Positions 1-10,178 are shown, counted from the stretch's first letter. The stretch is DNA of 64,000 nucleotides from Leclercia sp. S52 (GCF_039727615.1 NZ_CP152474.1:1798001-1862000), one strand, 5' to 3'. Made by a program: numbers and translations. Notes: generated from the letters alone by a model not told the origin.

Positions 1-459
1 GGTTTTGATCGCCAGCTCGCTGCGCAGGACCCCGGACTCGGCCTCAAACAGACCGATATACCCCTCGGGAACCTGAATTTCAGGCCAGCGCTTCATCACC
101 GCCGCCGCGTCCAGCCGTTCAAGGTTGAGATTGAACTGGCGGGCACTCTGCTCAACGTTCGCCAGAAATGACGAATCGGACGGCCCGAGATTGACCACGC
201 CCGTGCGTTCAAAGACCGGCTCGCCGCTGATGTCGGCCAGCTCATCCCACAGCGCCTGCGCGCGCAATACCAGCGGCACATAGCGTTCACCTTCGCCGTA
301 TGCGTGACGCATCAGGCGGGTGTCGCCGTGGTGGCTCCCTTCGCTGTGGGGTGGCATATGGGCATCGATCATCAGTACGTTTTGACCGGCTCGTGTAGCG
401 TAATAACCTGCCGCTGCACCGACAGATCCGCTGCCAATAATAATTAAATCGTATTTCAT
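1..459 (-). CDS. solA: N-methyl-L-tryptophan oxidase, N-terminal part (cut by window edge)
   Basis: This is the first 153 codons of a flavoprotein oxidase; the rest lies outside the window. The frame is open from the ATG at 457-459 to base 1. The N-terminus has a beta strand followed by GSGSVG at residues 9-14, the Rossmann dinucleotide-binding loop that holds FAD. SolA belongs to the monomeric sarcosine oxidase family (about 370 residues), which oxidatively demethylates N-methyl amino acids and releases formaldehyde and hydrogen peroxide. The identification rests on near-identity to the E. coli protein as I remember it and on the solA-bssS-dinI-pyrC order. Nothing suggests a defect in the visible part. 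Confidence 0.93.
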   Translation of the reverse strand, partial: MKYDLIIIGSGSVGAAAGYYATRAGQNVLMIDAHMPPHSEGSHHGDTRLMRHAYGEGERYVPLVLRAQALWDELADISGEPVFERTGVVNLGPSDSSFLANVEQSARQFNLNLERLDAAAVMKRWPEIQVPEGYIGLFEAESGVLRSELAIKT

Positions 460-530
460 CAGATTCTCTTTACGCGTTTCGTTGCTTAGCAGGGTAATTA
501 AGACGTGACGGTTATACAAGGGCGAAATAA

Positions 531-556
531 ATGAGGCACCGTCAGGTGCCTTTTTG
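531..556 (-). terminator. Hairpin terminator between bssS and solA
   Basis: A GGCACC/GGTGCC stem with a four-base loop lies between the bssS stop and the solA start. Read leftward, it is followed by an interrupted T-rich stretch; read rightward, it is followed by five T. It probably ends bssS transcription. Confidence 0.6.
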
Positions 557-576
557 GGTGAGGTTTAGACATTACA

Positions 577-831
577 TTAATGTCGCCGGTACTCATTTGC
601 CTGGTAGTCACTGGATTCTATTTTTGCAATACCGGCTTCTAAAATAGAAATAAACTGACGTGCGACGTCTGTGGTTAACCATAGCGTTTGCCCAACTTCC
701 GCTTCTTCGGTGTCAGGGTGATTCGGGGTCTGGTAATGCAAACGCAGCATCAGTGCGTCGTAGCTATCTACAGTGCTGATATCCCAGCCAACAAGCGGAT
801 GTGTCTGGATGACTTCATTATTCTTTTCCAT
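577..831 (-). CDS. bssS: Biofilm formation regulator BssS
   Basis: This is an 84-residue soluble protein of the BssS (YceP) family, which in E. coli affects biofilm formation, indole uptake or signalling and motility. The biochemical function is not established. The start MEKNNEVIQTHPLVGWD matches the E. coli protein as I recall it, and the C-terminus ends NEYRRH as in E. coli. Two tandem ATG codons exist (832-834 and 829-831). The second is preferred because the G-rich ribosome-binding site is only about two bases from the first. The gene is monocistronic, with a TATACT-like -10 hexamer upstream around 905-910 and a hairpin terminator downstream. Confidence 0.93.
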   Translation of the reverse strand: MEKNNEVIQTHPLVGWDISTVDSYDALMLRLHYQTPNHPDTEEAEVGQTLWLTTDVARQFISILEAGIAKIESSDYQANEYRRH

Positions 832-1055
832 CATAACCCCCCTGAATACGTGTTAAAAGACAACGACTGTGAGGTTCAATGCGTGTTTTTCTGAAGCAAT
901 TTCAGTATATCAATAAATAAGGCTTCTGAAGGGAAAAAGAAACAGGGAGCACAACAAATTTGTGCGTTTTAGGATTGTTTGAACATTAAAACATCATCTT
1001 GCTGATGTTTTTTGAGGGAGTCACTCAGATTATTCGTACTATCTGCTGCACAGAC

Positions 1056-1085
1056 GAAAAAAAGCCGGGGCGACCCGGCAAAAAA
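1056..1085 (-). terminator. dinI terminator
   Basis: On the minus strand a GCCGGG(T)/CCCGGC stem with a short loop is followed directly by a run of seven T, 17 bases after the dinI stop. This is a standard intrinsic terminator. Confidence 0.85.
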
Positions 1086-1101
1086 CACAATGAAGAAGAA
1101 A

Positions 1102-1347
1102 CTAATCGGTAATAAACCAGTCGTCAGCGCTCTCCCAGGTTTCCTGTAAAATTTCGCTGATGCGCTCTTTATCTTCTTTAGCGCCGCCGATGACCGACAG
1201 ATTGTTTGACCCGGCATAACGCACGGTGACTGCACCATCGCGTTCAGGGAAGGAGTCATTTATACGGCGGGATAATTCACCCGCCAGCGCGTCCAGCGCA
1301 CCGGCAGGCAAAGCAGTTGTTCTGGCAATGGTAACTTCGATACGCAT
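1102..1347 (-). CDS. dinI: DNA damage-inducible protein I
   Basis: DinI is an 81-residue SOS protein that binds and stabilises RecA filaments and modulates UmuD cleavage. The sequence begins MRIEVTIART and has the acidic C-terminal helix ending WESADDWFITD, the part that mimics DNA and contacts RecA. Length equals that of E. coli DinI. A textbook LexA box lies 22 bases upstream of the start and a strong terminator follows, so this is an independently transcribed SOS gene. Confidence 0.97.
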   Translation of the reverse strand: MRIEVTIARTTALPAGALDALAGELSRRINDSFPERDGAVTVRYAGSNNLSVIGGAKEDKERISEILQETWESADDWFITD

Positions 1348-1368
1348 AGTTGCCCCCTGTGCAATGTA

Positions 1369-1384
1369 CTGTTTATTTATACAG
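1369..1384 (-). promoter_or_regulatory. LexA operator (SOS box) of dinI
   Basis: CTGT-N8-ACAG with an all A/T spacer matches the LexA consensus exactly in both half-sites, and the flanking bases extend it (TACTGT...ACAGTT). It sits just upstream of dinI, where it would cover the promoter. DNA damage induction of dinI is known in E. coli. Confidence 0.93.
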
Positions 1385-1421
1385 TTATATTATTGAACTT
1401 ACAACAGGGGACCCACAATTT

Positions 1422-2468
1422 TTAGCGTTTTACCGTCCAGTGCACGGTTTCACCCGCGAGGAACGGGATCAGGGTGTCATCCGTGAGGGCAATAGAGTCC
1501 ACCACGCTGCTCTCTTCGCGGACCAGTTCAATATAGGTCTCATTGACCGGCAGGCCATAGAAGCGCGGGCCGTTCAGGGAGCAGAAAGCCTCGAAGTGCT
1601 GCAGGGCGTTCATCTCGTCAAACACCTGAGCGTAGCTGGCCAGCGCGGTAGGGGCGTTAAAGCAGCCTGCACAGCCGCAGCTGGCTTCTTTGCGATGACG
1701 GGCGTGCGGGGCGGAGTCGGTGCCGAGGAAGGCACGTTCAAAGCCGCTGGCTACCAGTTCACGCAGTGCCTGCTGGTGGATATTGCGCTTGAGGATCGGC
1801 AGGCAGTAAAGGTGAGGGCGCACGCCGCCCACCAGCATGTGGTTGCGGTTGAACATCAGGTGCTGCGGGGTAATGGTAGCGGCCAGAAGCTCGTTACCAT
1901 CGCGCACGTACTCGGCCGCGTCTTTGGTGGTGATGTGTTCAAACACCACTTTCAGACCCGGCAGACGCTGACGCAGTGGCTCCATCACGGTGTCGATAAA
2001 ACGCGCTTCACGGTCGAAGATATCGATCTCAGCATGGGTGACTTCGCCATGCACCAGCAGCGGCATCCCCAGCTTTTCCATGCGCTCCAGCACAGGCATA
2101 ATCGCGTCGATACTGGTCACGCCGTGGCTGGAGTTGGTGGTGGCGTTGGCCGGGTAAAGTTTGGCGGCGGTAAAGACCCCTTCGTTAAAGCCGCGCTCAA
2201 TCTCGTTCGGATCGAGGGTGTCGGTCAGGTAACAGGTCATCAGCGGGGTAAAATCGTGACCGGCAGGCACGGCGTCAAGAATGCGCTGGCGATAGGCAAT
2301 CGCCGCGTCGACCGTGGTGACGGGCGGCACCAGGTTTGGCATGACAATCGCGCGGCCATAAATTTCACTGGTATAGGGCACGACAGTGTTCAGCATATCG
2401 CCATCGCGAAGATGGATATGCCAGTCGTCTGGGCGGCGAATTTTCAAAACCTGGGATGGTGCAGTCAT
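1422..2468 (-). CDS. pyrC: Dihydroorotase
   Basis: PyrC closes carbamoyl-aspartate to dihydroorotate, the third step of de novo pyrimidine synthesis, in the cytosol. The 348-residue length matches E. coli. HIHLRDG at residues 17-23 supplies the first two zinc ligands; [13 protein letters not shown] carries the carboxylated lysine that bridges the two zincs; GTDSAPH contains the catalytic aspartate. The frame is open further upstream, but ATG at 2466-2468 is chosen because it gives the conserved [16 protein letters not shown] start and follows a GGAG ribosome-binding site. That site is part of the regulatory leader hairpin listed separately. Confidence 0.97.
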   Translation of the reverse strand: MTAPSQVLKIRRPDDWHIHLRDGDMLNTVVPYTSEIYGRAIVMPNLVPPVTTVDAAIAYRQRILDAVPAGHDFTPLMTCYLTDTLDPNEIERGFNEGVFTAAKLYPANATTNSSHGVTSIDAIMPVLERMEKLGMPLLVHGEVTHAEIDIFDREARFIDTVMEPLRQRLPGLKVVFEHITTKDAAEYVRDGNELLAATITPQHLMFNRNHMLVGGVRPHLYCLPILKRNIHQQALRELVASGFERAFLGTDSAPHARHRKEASCGCAGCFNAPTALASYAQVFDEMNALQHFEAFCSLNGPRFYGLPVNETYIELVREESSVVDSIALTDDTLIPFLAGETVHWTVKR

Positions 2469-2516
2469 GGATAGGCTCCGGCTGAGTGAGATGATTTTTG
2501 CCGGACACAAAGGATA
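2469..2516 (-). promoter_or_regulatory. pyrC promoter and pyrimidine-sensing leader hairpin
   Basis: Read leftward, a TATCCT -10 hexamer is followed by TGTCCGGC and then, about 20 bases on, by GCCGGAG, which contains the Shine-Dalgarno sequence. TCCGGC and GCCGGA are perfect complements. In E. coli and Salmonella pyrC, CTP-rich cells start transcripts at the C residues, so the full hairpin forms and hides the ribosome-binding site. When CTP is low, transcripts start at the following G and translation proceeds. All the elements of that switch are present here; start-site use is inferred. Confidence 0.82.
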
Positions 2517-2518
2517 GG

Positions 2519-2534
2519 GGGGAAACGTTTTCGT
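2519..2534 (-). promoter_or_regulatory. PurR operator candidate upstream of pyrC
   Basis: The 16-base site centred on AAACGTTT at 2523-2530 matches 12 of 16 positions of the PurR consensus, including the complete core. PurR is known to repress pyrC modestly in E. coli. The position immediately upstream of the -10 fits repression. Confidence 0.6.
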
Positions 2535-2550
2535 TTGCACTCTTTTCCGT

Positions 2551-2577
2551 AAAAAAAAGGGCGCCGAAGCGCCCTGG
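2551..2577 (-). terminator. yceB terminator
   Basis: On the minus strand GGGCGC-TTCG-GCGCCC is followed by eight T, just past the yceB stop. The UUCG tetraloop and long U tract make it a strong terminator, insulating pyrC from yceB. Confidence 0.92.
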
Positions 2578-2580
2578 AGG

Positions 2581-3141
2581 TTAATCAATGAAGGGGATAA
2601 CAATTTCGCCCGGCTTCACTTCGATGCCTTTTGCGTATTTTTTCGCCAGTGCTTCACCCTTGCTGTTATCTTCGCGCAGGATGTAGGCCGGTTGCTGGTT
2701 GAAGTAGTTCTGCAGCGACTGGTTCAGGTACGGCATCAGGGTTTGCAGGACCGGCTTCATTTTGTCCGGCGACACCACCGCATCGGCGATCTCCATCTGC
2801 TGGAGATAGATGGCGCCCTGATCTTTATTAAAGACCGGCAGCGCTTTTAATTTCAGTTTGATGTTGGCTTTCTGGCTGCCGAACAGCGAGTTCATGTCCA
2901 GGCTGGCATCTCCGGAAAGCACCACTTTGTTCGGCTCCTCGCGGCCAATCTGGCTGGCAAGATTGGTCAGGACAATATGCGCATCCGCCACGCCCGGAAC
3001 GCCAATATCTTTCGCAAAGTTATTGCGCTTTTGCAGTGCCTGGTTGATCTCCTGTTCACTGACGGTGTACTGGGTAAGCTGATTACAACCAACCAGCAGG
3101 CCGCTAACGATCAACGCAGTGGCAATAACGATCTTCTTCAT
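2581..3141 (-). CDS. yceB: YceB family outer-membrane lipoprotein (DUF1439)
   Basis: This is a 186-residue predicted lipoprotein. The N-terminus [19 protein letters not shown] is a lipoprotein signal peptide with lipobox LVGC, placing the lipidated cysteine at residue 19. The next residue is asparagine, so outer-membrane sorting by Lol is expected. The rest is a DUF1439 domain of unknown function, ending [11 protein letters not shown] at 3139-3141 is chosen over an in-frame ATG five codons upstream because it gives the compact signal peptide and the E. coli length. In E. coli grxB follows upstream; here only about 100 bases separate yceB from the mdtH stop. Confidence 0.93.
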   Translation of the reverse strand: MKKIVIATALIVSGLLVGCNQLTQYTVSEQEINQALQKRNNFAKDIGVPGVADAHIVLTNLASQIGREEPNKVVLSGDASLDMNSLFGSQKANIKLKLKALPVFNKDQGAIYLQQMEIADAVVSPDKMKPVLQTLMPYLNQSLQNYFNQQPAYILREDNSKGEALAKKYAKGIEVKPGEIVIPFID

Positions 3142-3218
3142 GGTTTTCCTCGACATATATGTCAGCGCTTCAATCCTGACGCGCCAGTATGTCAGGGGAG
3201 CGTGAGTCAGACCAGCAG

Positions 3219-3244
3219 AAAAAACTGATATCTGCAGCTGTCAG
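3219..3244 (-). terminator. Possible mdtH terminator
   Basis: Read leftward from the mdtH stop, an imperfect CTGACA...TATCAG hairpin around GCTGCA is followed by six T. The stem has one mismatch, so this is a moderate call. Confidence 0.4.
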
Positions 3245-3248
3245 TCGA

Positions 3249-4457
3249 TCAGCCGCCAGGCTCCAGGATAACGGGCCCGCGGCGTTTGTGGCTGAACTGC
3301 CAGCCCAGCGCAAAGAAGGTGATCACGCCGATTAAGGCCAACATCACCCACGGCAGCTCGGGCTGGTTGAAGGCTTTCCCGGCATCAAACAACCAGCCGC
3401 CCCCGGCATACCCCAGCGCGCCGCCTATCGCCAGCCCGAGACGGCTGAAGCCCATATAACTGCCCCGCGCGCGCGGGTCGGCCAGCTCGGCGCTCAGGGT
3501 CTCGCGGGCCGGTTCGGCAATGATAGAGCCGATATAGAAAGTGCAGATCAGCATAAACAGCTGTTGCAGAGAACTCACCATCCCAATGGGCAGCATGCTC
3601 AGGGACATCAGTAGCAGGCCCGCCATCAGGCGGTGCTCAAGGCGGAAGCGTTTTTCACTCCAGCGGGCAATGGGGTAGAGCAGGGTCAGGGAGAGACAGG
3701 CCTCAATGGCGTACATCCATTTGACCGCCGCCGGAGAGCCCGCCACATCGTTGACCATGATCGGCAGCATCAGCATCACCTGTACCCCCAGCATGTAATA
3801 GCCCGCGAGAGTCAGCACATAGGTGATAAAGCGCTTGTCGCGCCAGACCCGATCCAGCCCTTCGCGCACCGGTGCTTTGACGGTGGAGAGTTTCCAGGCG
3901 GGCAGCAGCCAGGCGTTGAAGCCCGCGCAGAGGATAAACAGCACCGCACCGGTGGCGCAAACCAGACGGAAATCATACTGCAGCAGCCAGCTGCCGAGCA
4001 GCGCGCCCACTACCGCCCCGGCGCTGTCCTGCATCATCAGCAGGGAGAAAAAGCGCCCGCGATGCTGAGGGCGGATCAGTTTGACCACCAGCGCCGTGCG
4101 CGGCGGATCGAACAGGGTGCCGCCAATACCGGAGATAAAGCAGGAAACCCACAGCAGCCAGGGCTCATGGGCGATGGCCATGGTGGCAAATCCCGCCGCC
4201 CGCAGCAGCATGCCGGTGACGATCATCGGTTTAGCGCCAAAGCGGTCGGCAATCGCGCCGCCAAATACCCCCAGCCCCTGCTGAACAAACTGGCGCAGAC
4301 CCAGGGCAATGCCGACCATCAGCGCCGCCCAGCCCATCTGATCGACAAAGCGAATCGAAATAAGCGGGAAAACGACAAAAAAGCCGAGCACAACCAGCAT
4401 GTTATCAACGAGCAGGAAGCCTTTACCCAGACGGCGGGCCTGTGATATACGGGACAT
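3249..4457 (-). CDS. mdtH: Multidrug efflux MFS transporter MdtH
   Basis: MdtH is a 402-residue inner-membrane major facilitator protein (DHA1-type, about 12 helices) linked in E. coli to efflux of norfloxacin and enoxacin when overexpressed. The N-terminus [19 protein letters not shown] and the length match E. coli. [12 protein letters not shown] in the loop after helix 2 is the MFS motif A (DR.GRR-like). It is divergent from rimJ. Downstream, the space E. coli uses for grxB is missing. Confidence 0.95.
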   Translation of the reverse strand: MSRISQARRLGKGFLLVDNMLVVLGFFVVFPLISIRFVDQMGWAALMVGIALGLRQFVQQGLGVFGGAIADRFGAKPMIVTGMLLRAAGFATMAIAHEPWLLWVSCFISGIGGTLFDPPRTALVVKLIRPQHRGRFFSLLMMQDSAGAVVGALLGSWLLQYDFRLVCATGAVLFILCAGFNAWLLPAWKLSTVKAPVREGLDRVWRDKRFITYVLTLAGYYMLGVQVMLMLPIMVNDVAGSPAAVKWMYAIEACLSLTLLYPIARWSEKRFRLEHRLMAGLLLMSLSMLPIGMVSSLQQLFMLICTFYIGSIIAEPARETLSAELADPRARGSYMGFSRLGLAIGGALGYAGGGWLFDAGKAFNQPELPWVMLALIGVITFFALGWQFSHKRRGPVILEPGG

Positions 4458-4691
4458 TTCCCCTCCAGGGAAATAAAGATAATGAGCGCGCTAATATTTT
4501 GCGGTTTCGCCGGCGTTTTTCCCACAGCGCAGGCGACAATATTTTTTTATCAAAAGGGTACTTTGATTGAGGCTTTTCATCGAAAAATGTGAAAAGTATT
4601 CAAAATGGTATGTCACTGTTTTCCCAGACGGCAGCGGCGCAGGTATAGTAAAGCTAACGGGTCAAGGTTGTAACAGGAAGGAGTTGTATCC
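4458..4691. promoter_or_regulatory. mdtH/rimJ divergent intergenic region
   Basis: This 234-base AT-rich spacer must hold both promoters. A TATAGT hexamer about 40 bases before rimJ is a plausible -10, and AGGAAGGAG just before the rimJ start is a strong ribosome-binding site. No gene was found in it. Confidence 0.5.
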
Positions 4692-5276
4692 ATGTTTGGC
4701 TATCGCAGTAATGTGCCGAAAGTGCGCCTGACGACCGACCGGCTGGTGGTTCGTCTGGTGCACGAGCGTGATGCCTGGCGTCTGGCGGACTACTACGCTG
4801 AGAATCGTCAGTTTTTAAAACCCTGGGAACCCGTGCGGGATGAAAGCCACTGTTATCCTTCCGGCTGGCAGGCCCGGCTGAGCATGATTGCAGAGTTCCA
4901 CAAGCAGGGCTCGGCGTTCTACTTTGCCCTGCTCGATCCGGACGAGAAAGAGATCGTCGGGATCGCCAACTTCTCTAACGTGGTGCGGGGATCCTTTCAC
5001 GCCTGCTATCTGGGCTACTCTATCGGGCAAAAATGGCAGGGGCAGGGGCTGATGTTTGAGGCGCTGACCTCGGCGATCCGCTATATGCAGCGGACCCAGC
5101 ATATGCACCGCATTATGGCCAACTACATGCCGCACAATCAGCGCAGCGGGGATCTGCTGGCGCGCCTCGGGTTCGAAAAAGAGGGCTATGCCAAAGATTA
5201 CCTGCTGATTGACGGCGAATGGCGCGATCATGTCCTGACGGCGCTGACAACCAAAGAGTGGAGCGCGGGGCGCTAA
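4692..5276 (+). CDS. rimJ: Ribosomal protein S5 N-terminal alanine acetyltransferase
   Basis: RimJ is a 194-residue GNAT-fold enzyme that acetylates the N-terminal alanine of ribosomal protein S5 and also takes part in 30S assembly. The start [18 protein letters not shown] is that of the E. coli protein. The acetyl-CoA-binding segment (motif A, around [14 protein letters not shown]) and the motif B stretch ending [14 protein letters not shown] are intact. Length equals E. coli. It is followed after nine bases by yceH, so rimJ-yceH-mviM probably form one transcription unit. Confidence 0.96.
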   Translation: MFGYRSNVPKVRLTTDRLVVRLVHERDAWRLADYYAENRQFLKPWEPVRDESHCYPSGWQARLSMIAEFHKQGSAFYFALLDPDEKEIVGIANFSNVVRGSFHACYLGYSIGQKWQGQGLMFEALTSAIRYMQRTQHMHRIMANYMPHNQRSGDLLARLGFEKEGYAKDYLLIDGEWRDHVLTALTTKEWSAGR

Positions 5277-5285
5277 GGAACAGAG

Positions 5286-5936
5286 ATGAAATACCAATTA
5301 ACCGCCACAGAAGCGCGCGTTATCGGCTGCCTGCTGGAGAAGCAGGTCACTACGCCGGAACAGTATCCTCTCTCGGTGAATGCGGTCACCCTGGCCTGCA
5401 ATCAGAAAACCAACCGTGAGCCGGTGATGAACCTCGCCGAGCATGAGGTGCAGGATCAGCTCGATGCGCTGGTTAAGCGCCACTATCTGCGCACCGTCAG
5501 CGGCTTTGGCAATCGCGTCACCAAATATGAGCAGCGTTTTTGCAACTCCGAGTTTGGTGCCCTGAAGCTGAACTCCGCTGAAGTGGCGCTCGTCGCTACC
5601 CTGCTACTGCGCGGGGCGCAGACGCCTGGTGAACTGCGTACCCGGGCCGCGCGGATGCACGAGTTCGCGGATATGCAGGAGGTGGAGCAGGCGCTCGAGG
5701 GCCTGGCCGCCCGGGAAGATGGGCCTTTTGTCCTGCGTCTTGCGCGCGAGCCGGGCAAGCGTGAAAGCCGCTATATGCACCTCTTCAGCGGCGAGGTTGA
5801 TACTGCCGTCGCGACACCCGAGGCCGCAGCCCCGGTTGCGGATGAGACCTTAGTGGCCCGCGTTGAAGCGCTGGAGAATGAAGTCGAAGAACTCAGGCAG
5901 CGACTCGATTCGCTGCTGGCACATCTGGGAGATTAA
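5286..5936 (+). CDS. yceH: YceH family protein (DUF480)
   Basis: This is a 216-residue protein with two tandem winged-helix-like DUF480 domains (approximate residues 1-85 and 90-160) and a C-terminal acidic coiled-coil-like tail ([22 protein letters not shown]). The start [20 protein letters not shown] is the conserved family opening. Function is unknown; a DNA-binding role is only suggested by fold. It overlaps neither neighbour; mviM starts two bases after its stop. Confidence 0.93.
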   Translation: MKYQLTATEARVIGCLLEKQVTTPEQYPLSVNAVTLACNQKTNREPVMNLAEHEVQDQLDALVKRHYLRTVSGFGNRVTKYEQRFCNSEFGALKLNSAEVALVATLLLRGAQTPGELRTRAARMHEFADMQEVEQALEGLAAREDGPFVLRLAREPGKRESRYMHLFSGEVDTAVATPEAAAPVADETLVARVEALENEVEELRQRLDSLLAHLGD

Positions 5937-5938
5937 CG

Positions 5939-6862
5939 GTGGCAAAATTACGTGTAGGCGTTGTAGGGCTGGGCGGGATCGCGCAGAAAGCCTGGCTGCC
6001 GGTGCTGAGCACCGCGACAGACTGGACGTTGCAGGGTGCCTGGTCGCCGTCGCGGGATAAGGCCCTGCGGATCTGCGAGTCCGTACGCATGCCTTATTAT
6101 GAGTCGTTACAGGATCTGGCCCGCGCGTGCGATGTGGTCTTTGTCCATACCTCCACCGTCACCCATTATCAGGTGGTCAGCGAACTGCTTAACGCGGGCG
6201 TGCATGTCTGCGTGGACAAGCCGCTGGCCGACAACCTGGCCGACGCCGAGCGTCTGATTGACCTCGCCGCGCAGAAGAAGCTCACCCTGATGGTCGGTTT
6301 TAACCGCCGCTTTGCGCCGCTCTACCAGCAGCTGAAAACCCAGCTCGGTGATGCGGCATCGCTGCGGATGGATAAGCACCGCGCCGACAGCATCGGGCCT
6401 CACGATCTGCGCTTCACCCTGCTGGATGATTATCTTCACGTGGTGGACACCGCCCTGTGGCTGGCGGGCGATGATGCCCGGCTTACCGGCGGGACGCTGC
6501 AGACTAACGAGCAGGGGGCGATGGTCTATGCCGAGCACCATTTCAGCGCCGGCACTTTGCAGATCACCACCTCTATGCACCGCCGGGCAGGCAGCCAGCG
6601 CGAGTGGATCCAGGCGGTAACGGACGGCGCGCTGCTGGACATCACCGACATGCGCGAGTGGCGTGAAGAGCGCGGGGCAGGGGTGGTTACGCCCGCCATT
6701 CCGGGCTGGCAAAGCACTCTGGAGCAGCGCGGCTTTGCAGGCTGCGCGCGTCACTTTATCGAATGCGTGCAAAATCAGACGGTTCCTGAAACCGCGGGCG
6801 AACAGGCGATCCGCGCCCAGCGTATCGTGGAGAAGCTCTGGCGCCAGGCCATGAGCGAATAA
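5939..6862 (+). CDS. mviM: Gfo/Idh/MocA family oxidoreductase MviM
   Basis: This is a 307-residue predicted NAD(P)-dependent oxidoreductase. The N-terminal Rossmann fold carries GLGGIAQKA (about residues 10-18), and DKPLA, about 90 residues in, is the EKP-like motif of the family that positions the catalytic lysine. The start is GTG, two bases after the yceH stop; length matches E. coli. The substrate is unknown. The old name comes from the neighbouring murJ (mviN), and there is no good evidence that it is a virulence factor. Confidence 0.94.
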   Translation: MAKLRVGVVGLGGIAQKAWLPVLSTATDWTLQGAWSPSRDKALRICESVRMPYYESLQDLARACDVVFVHTSTVTHYQVVSELLNAGVHVCVDKPLADNLADAERLIDLAAQKKLTLMVGFNRRFAPLYQQLKTQLGDAASLRMDKHRADSIGPHDLRFTLLDDYLHVVDTALWLAGDDARLTGGTLQTNEQGAMVYAEHHFSAGTLQITTSMHRRAGSQREWIQAVTDGALLDITDMREWREERGAGVVTPAIPGWQSTLEQRGFAGCARHFIECVQNQTVPETAGEQAIRAQRIVEKLWRQAMSE

Positions 6863-6932
6863 TCTGCGGTAACATCTGCCCATAGCAATTCGCGTTTTTA
6901 CGAGTAGACTAGGCGCGTTTATTGTCTTGCAG

Positions 6933-6958
6933 GCCGGGTAAGCGCAGCGCCACCCGGC
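6933..6958. repeat. REP element between mviM and murJ
   Basis: A GCCGGGT...ACCCGGC palindrome encloses AAGCGCAGCGCC. The same unit recurs at about 27.27, 40.49 and 61.90 kb in this window. It is a single (unpaired) copy, transcribed with mviM. Confidence 0.88.
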
Positions 6959-6966
6959 GAGAATCA

Positions 6967-6987
6967 CGCCTGCTTTGCAGGCGTTTT
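6967..6987 (+). terminator. Terminator-like hairpin just upstream of murJ
   Basis: CGCCTGC-TTT-GCAGGCG is followed by four T, only 27 bases before the murJ ATG. It could end mviM transcription or act as a partial attenuator of murJ. Confidence 0.5.
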
Positions 6988-6999
6988 GCCGTCTGGTAG

Positions 7000-8550
<1,551 letters not shown>

Positions 8551-8551
8551 C

Positions 8552-8585
8552 GCAAAAAAGGGGAGTACCTGTCGGTACTCCCCGT
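8552..8585 (-). terminator. Bidirectional terminator between murJ and flgN
   Basis: GGGGAGTACC-loop-GGTACTCCCC is a perfect ten-base-pair stem. Read leftward it is followed by six T, serving the flgMN messenger. Rightward it is followed by a less T-rich stretch but may still end murJ transcription. Confidence 0.88.
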
Positions 8586-8609
8586 TCACTGTCTGTCTTG
8601 TCCGGACAA

Positions 8610-9032
8610 TTAAATCGAAAACTTCTTCCCGCCGCTGCGTGAGCTGGATGTCTGGCCATCGGCGCCATACAGTGCTGGCTCCTGATGCGGCTTCAGCACG
8701 TCCAGCGCCTGCTGGTTGCGGGTGATTTGCCCTTCGAGTAACCAGCCGTTGTGCTGATTGAGGTCGCGCAGATGCTGGGTTTTTTCAGTAATAGTTTGCC
8801 AGCGATCGGCCACATCATCATTGGCACTATGGCGCGCGGACTGCTCGGTGCGTCGCTGCTGCTCCAGATAATCCAGCGTTGCCAGCAGGGAGCTTTTATC
8901 TTCTGTAATGCGCTGCAGCGCGCTACCGTTGACATTCCCGGCAGAGAGCTGCTGTTGCTCGGCGTCCATTACCGTTTTCAGGTCGTTTAAGACGACCGTC
9001 ATTTGATCCATTATTTCCGTCAGACGACTCAT
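8610..9032 (-). CDS. flgN: Flagellar export chaperone FlgN
   Basis: FlgN is a 140-residue, mostly helical cytosolic chaperone for the hook-filament junction proteins FlgK and FlgL. It keeps them unfolded and delivers them to the flagellar export gate. The sequence has the expected pattern of long amphipathic helices and ends QTSSSRSGGKKFSI, like the E. coli end. Its clients flgK and flgL lie about 8.5 kb away in this window. It starts seven bases after flgM, in the same operon, and is probably also made from the sigma-28 promoter upstream of flgM. Confidence 0.94.
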   Translation of the reverse strand: MSRLTEIMDQMTVVLNDLKTVMDAEQQQLSAGNVNGSALQRITEDKSSLLATLDYLEQQRRTEQSARHSANDDVADRWQTITEKTQHLRDLNQHNGWLLEGQITRNQQALDVLKPHQEPALYGADGQTSSSRSGGKKFSI

Positions 9033-9039
9033 GCGGCGA

Positions 9040-9327
9040 TTACTCTAAGAAACTTTGCGCATCCTGGATCAGCGCGTCAGCGATTTTACTGGTATCCATT
9101 TTTAGCTCACCGTTACGGATCGCGGTTTTCAGCGCTTCAACACGTTCCATGTTGATATCGTTGCTGCCCGGCTGCATCAGTTTCGCCTGGGCATCGCTCA
9201 GCGTGACGCTGGTGCTGTTGGCCGCTGCCGATTTTTGCAGGCGCGTTTTTGCCGTCGCAGTGTCATTCAGTTCGCGAGGTTGTACAGTGCTAACCGGTTT
9301 CAGGGGCGATGTACGATCAATGCTCAT
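9040..9327 (-). CDS. flgM: Anti-sigma-28 factor FlgM
   Basis: FlgM is a 95-residue, largely unstructured protein that holds sigma-28 (FliA) inactive until the hook-basal body is finished, when FlgM is exported and late genes switch on. The N-terminus [19 protein letters not shown] is the conserved export-signal region. The C-terminal half ([15 protein letters not shown] to the end) is the sigma-28-binding part. It ends DAQSFLE, two residues shorter than E. coli. A near-perfect sigma-28 promoter precedes it. Confidence 0.95.
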   Translation of the reverse strand: MSIDRTSPLKPVSTVQPRELNDTATAKTRLQKSAAANSTSVTLSDAQAKLMQPGSNDINMERVEALKTAIRNGELKMDTSKIADALIQDAQSFLE

Positions 9328-9387
9328 TGTGGTGTCCTCATCGAGGGTTGGCGGCGTTAGCGCCTGACATTATCATTCGTTAATGAT

Positions 9388-9414
9388 TTATCGGCAGTTG
9401 CCGCATAATCTTTA
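9388..9414 (-). promoter_or_regulatory. Sigma-28 (FliA) promoter of flgMN
   Basis: Read leftward, TAAAGATT is followed by exactly 11 bases and then GCCGATAA. The consensus is TAAAGTTT-N11-GCCGATAA, so only one position of the -35 differs. It gives the class 3 feedback expression of FlgM known in E. coli and Salmonella. Confidence 0.95.
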
Positions 9415-9420
9415 AAAAGA

Positions 9421-10077
9421 TTATAGGTTAATCAGAATATTCCCATCAGAATTGACCGTGCCGCTCACAACCTGGCCGGAAGTCATCCTGACGCGGGCGT
9501 TTTGCGCCACGGCCGCGTTGTTCAGTGCCTGTCCTTCGCTGTTAACGCTAAAGCCCTCGCCGCTGGCGATCACCATCACCCGCTGCCCGGCTTTGATTAA
9601 CCATGCCTGGCGCAGCATCGACAGTTGCAGAGGCTGCCCGGGCACCAGATCGCGCAAGCTAATGGCGTTCTGCGCCTGGTTAATATCCAGAATCGTGCGC
9701 GGCGGAAGCTGATCCAGCCTGCCGCGTTTCAGCGTAACGCTGCCCGGCTGCAGGGTCGCGCCCCGGGGAATGTTCTGGGACGCGACAACATAATCGCCCG
9801 TCGCCTGAACTGCAACCTGTATAAACCGTTTTTCATTGTCACATCGTGCCGTGACGCTCACGTTGCCCCACTGTCTTGTGTTGCCGGGGACGCTGAATTC
9901 AGGCATTTCACATTTGGGGAGCATGCTGGCTGGCGTGCGGACCTGGACCGACACCTCATCGCTGAACCCTGCCAGCCGCTGGGCAAAAAACGCCGTCAGC
10001 TGGGCGTTCAGATCCTGCGCCTGAGAGAGGGAGCTCCAGAGGAGCAGGGTTGCGGTCACACCACGTTTGAATGTCAT
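9421..10077 (-). CDS. flgA: Flagellar P-ring assembly chaperone FlgA
   Basis: FlgA is a 218-residue periplasmic protein needed to assemble the P ring (FlgI) around the rod. A Sec signal peptide spans about residues 1-20 (MTFKRGVTATLLLWSSLSQAQ). The C-terminal SAF-like domain contains SQNIPRGATLQPGSVTLKRGRLDQLPP and ends SDGNILINL. It is divergent from flgB and, by precedent, driven by FlhDC. flgM lies downstream on the same strand, so some flgM transcript will also come from the flgA promoter. Confidence 0.94.
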   Translation of the reverse strand: MTFKRGVTATLLLWSSLSQAQDLNAQLTAFFAQRLAGFSDEVSVQVRTPASMLPKCEMPEFSVPGNTRQWGNVSVTARCDNEKRFIQVAVQATGDYVVASQNIPRGATLQPGSVTLKRGRLDQLPPRTILDINQAQNAISLRDLVPGQPLQLSMLRQAWLIKAGQRVMVIASGEGFSVNSEGQALNNAAVAQNARVRMTSGQVVSGTVNSDGNILINL

Positions 10078-10138
10078 ATCGCCAGTTACCGTCAGTTTAC
10101 AGAATGAGCAGGATTCTACCTGTAGCAGGTGGGCATCA

Positions 10139-10178
10139 ACGCAATAAATAGCGACGCATTTTGCGCTTATTCCGTCGA
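10139..10178. promoter_or_regulatory. FlhDC activator site between flgA and flgB
   Basis: AAATAGCG (10146-10153) is separated by ten bases from CGCTTATT (10164-10171). This matches the FlhD4C2 consensus of inverted AATAGCG/CGCTATT half-sites with a 10-12 base spacer; one half is imperfect. Its place between divergent class 2 operons flgAMN and flgBCDEFGHIJ is the known arrangement in E. coli. Confidence 0.82.

Noticed and set aside
688..894. 68-codon plus-strand open frame opposite bssS
   Set aside because: It lies antisense to the bssS coding region and has no ribosome-binding site or composition suggesting translation.
1350..2474. Long plus-strand open frame of 374 codons across pyrC
   Set aside because: It is the antisense shadow of pyrC. 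The translation is low in hydrophobic patterning and His/Gln/Val-rich in the manner of reversed coding DNA, and it matches no family I know.
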